Origin: Chloroflexia bacterium SDU3-3 | GTDB taxonomy: Bacteria; Chloroflexota; Chloroflexia; Chloroflexales; Roseiflexaceae | DNA length: 64,000 bases | Reading direction: 5' to 3' | NCBI GenBank assembly: GCA_009268125.1 | Contig: WBOU01000001.1 | Span: forward strand, 186,001-250,000 | In this document: piece after piece, positions 41,342-49,200 of the stretch | Layout of the letters: each line of letters opens with the position of its first letter | Position numbering within the stretch: position 1 is the first letter of the stretch | Position numbers and translations under genes: made by a program | Notes under the pieces: generated by a model | Told to the model about the DNA's origin: nothing | Database searches by the model: none | Seen by the model: only the letters and a program-made list of their open reading frames with translations

Positions 41342-41809
41342 ATGAAAAAGCAGACCACAACAACCTCCATATCCGAGCGTGAAGAGCTTACCCAGCTGCT
41401 GCTGGCTACCTTCCCTCAGCTCAAACAGGCGCTGGCCACGCAGCACGCCCAGCTGGGTGCCGACACGCCGACGCTCGGCCAGATCCAGATGCTGGGACAG
41501 CTGCTTGGGCAGCCGATCACGCTTGGCACGCTGGCCGAGCGCTGCCGCATCACCCGCCAGGGCGCGAGCCTGCAGGTGCAGCAGCTGGTCGAGCGCGGCT
41601 GGGTGCGGCGCATCCCCGACTCAAACGACCGCCGCAGCGCCCTGCTGGCCGCCACCGACGAGGGCCGCACCCACTGCATCGCATCCCGCAGCGCTCTGCT
41701 GGCAGCCTTCGCACAGCGACTTGCGCCCCTCGCCCCCGAGGAGGCCGCCGCGCTCCGGCTCGCGCTCCACGCGCTCCAGCGCATCTTCGCGCAGCCCGAT
41801 GATGCCTAG
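41342..41809 (+). CDS. MarR-family regulator
   Basis: 155-residue winged-helix regulator. The DNA-binding region is at residues 45-105 (PTLGQIQMLGQLLGQPITLG, TLAERCRITRQGASLQVQQL, wing ERGWVRRIPDSNDRRSALLA). The start at 41342 (MKKQTTTTS) fits the family and the promoter; a longer frame from 41276 would run through the promoter. Divergent from the isochorismatase-like gene and probably controls it through the shared inverted repeat. The mRNA seems leaderless. Confidence 0.9.
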   Translation: MKKQTTTTSISEREELTQLLLATFPQLKQALATQHAQLGADTPTLGQIQMLGQLLGQPITLGTLAERCRITRQGASLQVQQLVERGWVRRIPDSNDRRSALLAATDEGRTHCIASRSALLAAFAQRLAPLAPEEAAALRLALHALQRIFAQPDDA

Positions 41810-41913
41810 TACCCGCACCCCTCACACCAATTTCCCCCGCACCCCTAACCTTTTGGCCCGCCAGCAGATAGATACAGTAAGCGCGCGCTTGGACCAAGGC
41901 TGAAAGGAAGGAT

Positions 41914-42504
41914 ATGCACGAACATGAGGCGATAGCACGACTTCAGCGTGGCGACATCGCCGGGCTAGAGGAGCTGGTGCGACGCCACCAATACCAGGCG
42001 GTGCGAGCCGCCACCCTGATCACCCGTGACCGCGCCACAGCGGAGGATGTCGTCCAGTCGGCATTCCTTCGCATCGTCAGCAGCATCCAGCAGTTCGACG
42101 CCAGCCGGCCCTTCGGCCCGTGGTTCATGCGGATCGTGGTCAACGACACGCTCAAGGAGCTGCAGCGGCGCGACCGCCAGACCACGCTCGACGCCCAAGA
42201 TGCGGATGGCCGCGCCGCGCTCGACGCGCTGCCCAGCGACGAGATCGGCCCCGAGCAGCTGCTGGCCCAGGGCGAGACCCGCGAGGCCGTGGCCCACGCG
42301 CTGGGCCAGCTCACGCCGCTGCAGCGGGTCGCCGTGGTGCAGCGCTACTACCTGGGCATGAGCGAGGCCGAGATGGCGCAGCGCGGCGGCACCAGCCACG
42401 GCGCGGTGAAGCTGCGGCTGTTCGGGGCCAGGGAGCGGCTGCGCAAGCTGCTGGGGCCACTGTGGAATGAATCAGCGCAGAGCAATGAGGAGAAACTGAT
42501 ATGA
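41914..42504 (+). CDS. ECF-type RNA polymerase sigma factor
   Basis: 196-residue sigma-70-family factor with only regions 2 and 4. Region 2: LVRRHQYQAVRAATLITRDR, then AEDVVQSAFLRIVSSIQQFD and PFGPWFMRIVVNDTLKELQR (residues 22-88). Region 4: LTPLQRVAVVQRYYLGMSEAEMAQRGGTSHGAVKLRLFGARERLRK in segments at about 130-178. AAGGAAGG lies upstream. Its stop overlaps the start of the next gene (ATGA), the usual layout of a sigma factor with its anti-sigma protein. An AACC box at 41847-41850 with GATACAGT about 16 bases later could be an autoregulated ECF promoter (weak). Confidence 0.92.
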   Translation: MHEHEAIARLQRGDIAGLEELVRRHQYQAVRAATLITRDRATAEDVVQSAFLRIVSSIQQFDASRPFGPWFMRIVVNDTLKELQRRDRQTTLDAQDADGRAALDALPSDEIGPEQLLAQGETREAVAHALGQLTPLQRVAVVQRYYLGMSEAEMAQRGGTSHGAVKLRLFGARERLRKLLGPLWNESAQSNEEKLI

Positions 42505-43406
42505 CCAAGGATAGCAAGCTCGAATCGATCCTCGGCCAGGTCGCCGAGGCCGAGGTGCCCGCAGGCTCGCTCGATATGGCCGCCCGCGTGCGCCGCGAGG
42601 CCGCCCCCCGCGCGGCAGGCGTACGCCGCCCGGCCCTCCTTCGCCCGGCCATGGTGGCGCTGGGCGCGCTGGCGCTGCTGGCCCTGGGCACACGCCTGCT
42701 GCCCGGCCAGACACCCACCGTCAGCGCCGCCGAGGCGCTACGCCGTGCCCAGCAGGTCACCGCCTTCGGCCTCAGCGGCGTCAGCTCGCTGCACGGCGCG
42801 CTGGAGACCCACGCGCCGGGGAGCGGCACCCTGGTGCGCGAGCAGGTGTGGATCGAGGCCCCGTCGACCATGCGCCACGAGACGATCTGGCCCGCCGGCC
42901 CCAACTTCCCCGAAAATCTGCAGACCGAGATCATCAAGGGCGACCAGGCCTGGATCTGGAGCGCCGACCCTGGCAAGCAGCCCGAGAGCGTGAGCACCAT
43001 CGCGCCCGCCGAGCTGGGCAATGTGCTCTACACCGTGCCCAACCCCTCAGCCTCGCTGGATAGCACCGGCAACACCATGGGCCTGTGCGCCCAGCCCGGC
43101 GACACGCTCACGCTCAAGGGCCAGGAGCAGATGCTGGGCCGCAACGTGCTGGTGATCGACTGCGTGATGGGACCAGCGGACAAGGACAACGAAGGCAGCA
43201 AGATCGAGATGTGGATCGACTCGCAGCTCTTCCTGGTGCTGAAGTACAACTACATCGAGTCGAACGGCGATGTGTTTATCGAGTCGCGCTACACCGATCT
43301 GCAGATCGACCCCGCGCTCGGCGATGAGCTGTTCACGCTGCCCGCTGGCGTGCCGATCGAGGCTGCCCCCACCCCGGTGGATGCGCCGGTCGAGCCCCGA
43401 AGCTAG
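42501..43406 (+). CDS. anti-sigma / LolA-like membrane protein
   Basis: 301-residue protein with a short cytosolic N-terminus, one membrane helix near residues 48-65 (AMVALGALALLALGTRLL), and an outside domain with a LolA/MucB-type beta-sheet (LVREQVWIEAPSTMRHE near 113; GDQAWIWSADPGK near 150; KIEMWIDSQLFLVLKYNY near 234; LFTLPAGVPIEA near 279). The topology and 4-base overlap with the ECF sigma gene identify it as the probable partner that holds the sigma factor in check or senses envelope state. It lacks a clear zinc-binding anti-sigma motif. Confidence 0.8.
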   Translation: MTKDSKLESILGQVAEAEVPAGSLDMAARVRREAAPRAAGVRRPALLRPAMVALGALALLALGTRLLPGQTPTVSAAEALRRAQQVTAFGLSGVSSLHGALETHAPGSGTLVREQVWIEAPSTMRHETIWPAGPNFPENLQTEIIKGDQAWIWSADPGKQPESVSTIAPAELGNVLYTVPNPSASLDSTGNTMGLCAQPGDTLTLKGQEQMLGRNVLVIDCVMGPADKDNEGSKIEMWIDSQLFLVLKYNYIESNGDVFIESRYTDLQIDPALGDELFTLPAGVPIEAAPTPVDAPVEPRS

Positions 43407-43412
43407 GCAGCC

Positions 43413-43441
43413 GCCCCGGCCCCGCAAGGCGGGGCCGGGGC
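43413..43441. terminator. terminator shared by convergent genes
   Basis: 13-bp perfect GC stem (43413-43425 with 43429-43441) with a 3-base loop AAG. It overlaps the end of the GNAT gene region. Confidence 0.65.
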
Positions 43442-43442
43442 G

Positions 43443-43925
43443 CTAGATCGCACGGCGGTAGAACTTGGTGTCCACCGCCATCACCGGGAAGGATGGGGGC
43501 AGCGTGTCTCGCGTGATCTCGGCGAACCCATTCTTCTCGTAAAAACGGTGGGCGGCCAAAAACTTCGCGGTGGTGCCCAGAAACACCTCGCGCACGCCCT
43601 GCTGGCCACACCAGGCCAGCAGGGCTTCGAGCAGCAAGCGCGAGACGCCCAGCCCGCCGCCACGGTGGCTGGCCCGCACGAACATCTTGCGCAGCGCGGC
43701 CTGCCCCCCGCCGATATCGAGCAGGGCCAGCGTGCCCACCACATCGCCGCCATCCAGCGCCACCCAAAAGTTGCCAGCGCCGCGCTGGTAGAAGCCGGGG
43801 ATGTCCAGCAGATCGGGCTGGGCCTCGATGGTGATCGGGATCGCGAACTCGGCCTGCTGGATGGGCAGGATCACATCCACCACACCGGCGGCGTGCTGCG
43901 GCGCAAACGGAGTAATTTCAATCAT
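43443..43925 (-). CDS. GNAT-family acetyltransferase
   Basis: 160-residue acetyl-CoA-dependent acetyltransferase. The core is DVVGTLALLDIGGGQAAL near residues 63-80 and KMFVRASHRGGGLGVSRLLL near 82-101 (acetyl-CoA loop RGGGLG), then FLGTTAKFLAAHRFYEKNGF near 117. AGGAGAGGATCCG precedes the start; upstream frame extension lacks support. It stands alone. Substrate unknown. Confidence 0.87.
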   Translation of the reverse strand: MIEITPFAPQHAAGVVDVILPIQQAEFAIPITIEAQPDLLDIPGFYQRGAGNFWVALDGGDVVGTLALLDIGGGQAALRKMFVRASHRGGGLGVSRLLLEALLAWCGQQGVREVFLGTTAKFLAAHRFYEKNGFAEITRDTLPPSFPVMAVDTKFYRRAI

Positions 43926-44017
43926 CGGATCCTCTCCTCCTCTCCATAATACACCATGGTGCATCGCCCACACCACATCCGTCAAATTGCTGCTGGCCAC
44001 AGCCGCCCAAGGCAGCA

Positions 44018-44052
44018 CAACGTCCCGCAGGCGCGATGCCTGCGGGGCGTTG
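44018..44052 (+). terminator. orphan terminator-like hairpin
   Basis: Stem 44018-44032 with 44038-44052 (one G-T pair), loop GCGAT. No gene ends nearby on either strand: the gap 43926-44395 has no gene that I can support. It may mark a lost gene or a small RNA end. Confidence 0.4.
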
Positions 44053-44114
44053 CCGATCAGAGGCGAACCTACCGGCTGACATATCGCTCTATCGACGAAC
44101 ATCGTTTCTAGCCC

Positions 44115-44133
44115 TGTGACAGCAGCTGTCACA
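44115..44133. promoter_or_regulatory. TGTGACAG-CAG-CTGTCACA palindrome
   Basis: Perfect 8-3-8 inverted repeat in the 470-base gap before the TPR gene. The spacing (9 bases between TGTGA and TCACA) is not that of a CRP site. Could be an operator or a hairpin. Confidence 0.4.
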
Positions 44134-44395
44134 CAATCGTAGCATACTGGCGAGGCAAAGGATACGGGTTAGCAGCTGTATAGCGTATGGCGCAAAACGA
44201 GATGTCTGCTGGCAGGAGCCGACTATGTTCGAGCCGATACCAACGCCAGAGAAGCCTAGCGTGAGCCGTTAAGAATAACCGCTGGGCAGATAGCAATTCA
44301 ACGATAGATTGCATCCAAGAAGATATGCTATACTATAGCGCTCTCGCGCATTCACCGTGCCTATCAACATATCTATTTTCAGAAGACAAAACGAG

Positions 44396-45277
44396 ATGAG
44401 CGACGAAACACAGCAGCGCCTGGCTGCGCCCTATGTGCAGCAGGGTATCGCATCCGCCAAAGCTGGAAACACGACCGACGCCCGCCAGCAGCTCGCCCAG
44501 GCCATCGCACTCGACCCACGGTGCGAGCAAGCCTGGCTCTGGCTCTCCGGACTCCACGCCGACCCAGAGCAGCGCCGCAGCTGCCTAGAGCAGGTGCTGC
44601 GCATCAACCCGCAGAACGCCGCCGCCCAGCGCGGCCTGGCAATGCTGGGCGGGGCCAATGCGCAGGCCACACCACCCGCGCGTTCGATCATCCGCCCGCT
44701 CGCCGGGGAAAACGACACGCTGAGCGCCCGTGCGCTGGACCAAGCTGCCGCGCCCGAGCCGCCCCCAGTAGTGGCAGCGACCGTGCCCACGCTCAGCATG
44801 CCCAGCATTGCGCAGCCAGATCCCACCCCCGCCCCCGTAGCAGCGCCCACGCTCATCCTGCCTAGCGTCGCGCAGGCCGACACCCCACCCTACGCCCAGC
44901 GGGCGGTCGACCGCGCCATTCGCGGGCTGGCCAGCCACCTTGAGCCAGACCAGATCTGCCGCACGCTCTGCGACGAGTTTGGCTACAGCTGGCAGCAGGC
45001 GCAGGAGATCGTGGAATATGTGCAGACACACCAGCACGCTGCGGTCGCGCGCCGCCAAAGCCCGTTCATGATCATCTTCGGCGTGGCCATCCTGCTCGGC
45101 GGCATCGCGCTGTTCTTCGGCTGCGGCTACCTGCTGATACGCGGCTACAGCGGCGGCTACCGCATGATCTCGCTGCGCGGCAGCTCGCGTCTGCTCAGCT
45201 TCGTGGGAACCGGCTTCCTGATGATCATCGGCGGGATCTCGGGCACGATCAAGGCTATCCGCAGCGCGTGGAAATAG
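44396..45277 (+). CDS. TPR protein with C-terminal membrane helices
   Basis: 293-residue protein. One or two TPR motifs start it (YVQQGIASAKAGNTTDARQQ, then IALDPRCEQAWLWLSGLHAD, and VLRINPQNAAAQRGLAMLGG at residues 13-95). A proline/alanine-rich linker runs to about 175. A small helical domain follows (RAIRGLASHLEPDQICRTLC), then two membrane helices near 222-245 and 260-282. The chosen ATG at 44396 begins the TPR domain; the ribosome site is weak. Adjacent to the DUF4157 region but on the opposite strand. Function unknown. Confidence 0.75.
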   Translation: MSDETQQRLAAPYVQQGIASAKAGNTTDARQQLAQAIALDPRCEQAWLWLSGLHADPEQRRSCLEQVLRINPQNAAAQRGLAMLGGANAQATPPARSIIRPLAGENDTLSARALDQAAAPEPPPVVAATVPTLSMPSIAQPDPTPAPVAAPTLILPSVAQADTPPYAQRAVDRAIRGLASHLEPDQICRTLCDEFGYSWQQAQEIVEYVQTHQHAAVARRQSPFMIIFGVAILLGGIALFFGCGYLLIRGYSGGYRMISLRGSSRLLSFVGTGFLMIIGGISGTIKAIRSAWK

Positions 45278-45281
45278 CAGC

Positions 45282-45313
45282 AGGGTGTGCGACACAGCCG
45301 TGCCTCACACCCT
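45282..45313. terminator. hairpin between convergent genes
   Basis: AGGGTGTG/CACACCCT (45282-45289 with 45306-45313) with a 16-base loop, between the ends of the TPR gene and the next minus-strand gene. Confidence 0.4.
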
Positions 45314-45335
45314 ATGATCGTTGGGCAAAACAGCG

Positions 45336-46142
45336 CTAGCGCCGCCCGCGCTTGGTGGGGGTGGGCGGCAGATCCGCCGCCGGGGTCAGGCCCTGCGCCC
45401 GCAGCGCGGCGGCGATAGCGTCGTCGGCGCTCTTGCGGTAGCCGCGCAGCCGCTGCTGGCGCTGGCGCTCTTCCTCGGCAGGGTCGGGGGCCACCAGCGC
45501 GCCGAAGTCGCGCTCCAGCGTGTCGAACAACTCGCGCAGCTGGTCTTCCGAATCGACGCTGGCCCGCTGCAGCGCGGCGGCGCACTGATCGAGCATCTTG
45601 GCCAAATCTTCGCGCGGCACCAGATCCGACGCGATCTCCTCAAGCCGCTTGTCCACATCGATGCCCTGGTCGCTCAGGCGCTTGCGCAGCGCGCGGGCCT
45701 GGGCGCGGGCCAGGGCGCGCTCGCCCTTGGTGGGGGCCGAGGCCGCCGACATCACCTGGGCCAGCTCGCGCAGCAGCTCGGCAGACTGCTGGCCAGCCAG
45801 CTCGGGGTGCTGGCCCAGCTGCTGCGGCGCGACACCCAGCAGGATGCCCAGCACCTGCTGCAGCAGCTCGGGCACGCCGGCCAGCTGCGGCTTGATCGTA
45901 GTCTCCCAGCTGGCCAGCAGCGTGCGGATGGTCTCGTCGAACAGCGGGCCGTTGTCGGCGATGAAGCGGGCGCGGGCCTCGGCCTCGCCGATCGCAAACG
46001 TCTCAAGCGCCGCCGCATTCACGCTGGCCCGCCGCTCCTGGGCCAGCGAGAGGATCGGGTAGTTGCCGGGCTGCACCGTTATGGTATTTGGAATGAGAAA
46101 ATAGCGGTCGCCCGCCGTATTCACCCATAGCGTCTCTTCCAT
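45336..46142 (-). CDS. uncharacterised Ala/Leu-rich helical protein next to DUF4157 gene
   Basis: 268-residue soluble protein that I do not recognise. A short beta-rich start (ETLWVNTAGDRYFLIPNTITVQPGN, in parts) is followed by a long helical region with many Ala, Arg, Glu and Gln. Coiled coil is likely around residues 125-240, and the tail is basic (PPTPTKRGRR). AGGAGCGGA precedes the start. It lies 115 bases after the DUF4157 gene on the same strand but beyond a terminator, so it has its own promoter or depends on readthrough. It may be a partner of that protein; this is only positional. Confidence 0.65.
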   Translation of the reverse strand: MEETLWVNTAGDRYFLIPNTITVQPGNYPILSLAQERRASVNAAALETFAIGEAEARARFIADNGPLFDETIRTLLASWETTIKPQLAGVPELLQQVLGILLGVAPQQLGQHPELAGQQSAELLRELAQVMSAASAPTKGERALARAQARALRKRLSDQGIDVDKRLEEIASDLVPREDLAKMLDQCAAALQRASVDSEDQLRELFDTLERDFGALVAPDPAEEERQRQQRLRGYRKSADDAIAAALRAQGLTPAADLPPTPTKRGRR

Positions 46143-46208
46143 GATCGCTCCGCTCCTGTCGCTTTACGCTATCGTTGGGGCCGCAGCGGTAGTATAGCAA
46201 AAACACAC

Positions 46209-46243
46209 GCGGCGGGCATCGGCATGTGGCCGATGCCCGCCGC
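46209..46243 (-). terminator. terminator of DUF4157 gene
   Basis: 15-bp perfect stem (46209-46223 with 46229-46243, loop ATGTG), 14 bases past the stop. On the minus strand GTGTGTTTTTG follows. Confidence 0.75.
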
Positions 46244-46256
46244 GCGCTCACGCCCG

Positions 46257-49200
46257 CTACTTCACCTCGACAAAGTCATTTGTATCTTTATCATACTTCA
46301 GCTGGGGCAGCGTGCCTGCGCTGCCCGGGTTGCGCTTGATGATCGCGTCGTCGCCCTGCTTGGCCCAGTGGTAGCCCGATGGCGCATCGGGGCGGTTCTG
46401 GCTGCGGGCGATGTCGGCCCCCGTCACCTTGGCGGCGGGCGGCGGCGCGCTGGTCTTCGGCGGCGCGGCGGCAGTATCGCCAGTTTTCGCGCCCGTGTCC
46501 GGGGCTTTCGCGCTTGTGTCGGGAGCTTTGACATTGGCATCGGGGGCCTTGGCGTTGGCATCGGGGGCCTTCACGCTTGTGTCCGGGGCCTTGGCGTTAG
46601 CATCTGGCGCCTTGGCGTTGGCATCGGCAGCCGGGGCCGCAGCCTTCTTGCTGTTGTCGATCTCGGCCTTGCGGTCGTCGATCTTCTTCTGGCCCTCGGG
46701 GAAGAAGCTGCGGCCCCACTTCTGGCTGGCGTCGGCCACCTGGCCGGGCTTCTGCCCAGCCGCCTGGGCCGCGCTCGGGTCGGTCGGCTTGTACTTGCCC
46801 GAGAGCTTGACACCGTTCTTAATACCCGATATCAGCGACCACTGAATGACATCCGTCACCGAGATCTTGTCATCGGTCGTCATCAGCTTGGTCACCGCCT
46901 TGCTGACCACGTCGGTGACGACCGTCGTGACCTTCTCGACCACCTCGCGCTTGAAGCTCTCCTGCATCTTGCCGATCAGGCCCTTGGCCCCGGTGCCCAG
47001 CAGGCCGGTGATCGCGCCCGCCACCAGCGCGCTGACGAAGTGGCCATCGGTGCCGTGGCTGATCAGCTCGTTGAGGCCGCCCACCGCCGAGTTGCCGACC
47101 ACGCTGGCAACCACCACCTTCAGGGTGGTCGCGCCCGCTGTGGCCCAGCTGACCGCGCCGCCCACCGCGCCGCCGATCGCCCCGCCCAGCGCGCCGGTGC
47201 CAAAGGCCTTGAGCACGCTCATGTCCAGCACGCTCTTGCCGTCGATCAGGTTGTTGCCCATCTGGATGATGGCGCTGGCCGCGCCCCAGGCCAGCGCGCC
47301 GCCCACTGTCTCGCCGATGATCGCCGCCGCCGTGCCGCCCACAAACGAGAGCGTGCCCGCCGCAGCGCCCACCACGCCGATCACCGCCGGGCCGATCACC
47401 AGCGCCACCGCCAGCGTGACCACCACCACCAGGGCGATCTTGGCGATGCCTTTCCAGCGCGGCTGCACCTTGGCCGCCGCCGCGTCGGCCTCCTGCTGGA
47501 TCTTGCCGCGCATGTCGGCTAGGCTGGAGCGCAGCGCCTTCTCTAGACGGGTGGTGCCATCGGCCAGGCCGGTATCAATATTTTTGCTCACCGTCTTGAA
47601 CGACTGGTCGGCATCCTTCACCGCCTTGGCGAAGCCATCGCTGGCGGTCTTCTCGATGCCCTTGGCCGTCTTGGTGAACGACTCCTGCACTTGGTGGAAG
47701 CCGGTCTTGGCGCTCGACTGCAGCTGGGCCATGCTGGCCGAGAACGAGCCGACCGAGGAGGCCGCGATCGAGGCGGCGTGGTTGCCCACATCGGCCAGTG
47801 CCTGGAGCGCGTCGGCGCTCTGCTGGGTAAAATGCTGCTCGGCGGTGATCATGCTGCTGTCGATCGATTTCTGCAGCGCGGTCACGCTGCCGTCGATCTG
47901 GGCCATGGTCGCGTCGAGCGTCTCGTTCAGCTTCTGCAGGTCGGGCACCTGGGTCTGGCTGTAGATGTTCGGCACATCGGCCAGGGTCTTCTTCAGGCCG
48001 CCCACCGTCTCGCTGATCGCGTGCTGCATCGAGGCGATGGTGCTCTTGCCCACCGCCGCCACCGCCGCGCTCTGCTGCTGGCCCACCGTCGAGGCGCTCT
48101 GCAGCTGGGCGGCCTCCTGGGCGTTGAGCGAGCCGATGGTCTGGGCCAGGCTCTGGCCGACCGATCCGAGCATGCTAGTGCGCAGCTGCGCGGCCTTCTG
48201 CTGGGCATCCGCCGCCGCCGCCTGGATCTGCTGGCGCAGCGCCTGCTGCTGCTGGCCCAGCGTGGCGGTGGACTGGGTGACGATCGCGGTGAAGGCCTGG
48301 GCGTCGTGCTGCTGGCCCACGTTCATCTGGCCGGCCTGGGCGTTGGCGTTCTCCACCAGCTGCTTCTGGTAGGCGCTGGCCACCTCGCGGGCAGCCTTAG
48401 CGCGGGCCTCACAGCGGTTGTCAGTCAGATGGCCATCGAGCAGGCTGTCGGAGCGGTTGATCTTCTGGCTCAGGTAGCCCGCCGCCATGGTCTCGCCGAT
48501 GGCCATAGCCTCGCCGCCGATCTGCTGGCCGAGGTCGCGGCAGCGCTGGGCGGCCTGGGCGTAGCGCTGGCCGAGCGACTGGATGTAGCCCGTGCTCTGC
48601 TGCTGGATCTGCTGGGCAGCCTGCTGCGAGCCGGTGTCGATCTGCTGGAGCGCCTGCGAGGAGCCAGCCTGGATGGAGGCGACCGCCGCGCTGTACTGCG
48701 ACTCGATCTGGGCGCGCTGGGCGGCGGCCTTGGCCTCGGCGTCGCTGCGGGCCTGGGCGAAGCGCCCGCTGATCGCGGCCCGCTGCTTCTGCACGCCCGC
48801 CGCGATCGCGCTCTGGGCGGCGGCGACCGGCGCGTTAATGCGGTCGGGGATGGTGTGGCCCAGCGAGAGCGCGCCCTGCACGCGGCCTGTCGCGCCCACC
48901 ATAAAGCCGCTGACCATGGACTGGGCCTGGGCGCGGATCTTCTCAAGCTCGGCCTGGCCGCCCTCGACATCCAGCGACACCAGGCCGCTGTCGGCATCCT
49001 GATCGGGCGCGGGGGCCTGCCCCGCCTTGGCCTCCGGCTCCTCCACGGGGGTGGGGTCGTAGCCCGCCTGCTGCAGCACCGCGTTCATGTTGAGCGGGGC
49101 CATGGGCACCACGCCCTTGGCGGCCTGCCCGGCCTCGGCCTGGGTGGCGGCCAGCGCGTTGCTGGCATCTACCGCCTGCCCGTGGGCCTGGGCCACATCG

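Noticed and set aside
44115-44133. TGTGA...TCACA as a CRP/FNR site
   Set aside because: Spacing is 9 instead of 6 bases and no CRP-regulated gene is adjacent; kept only as an unexplained palindrome.
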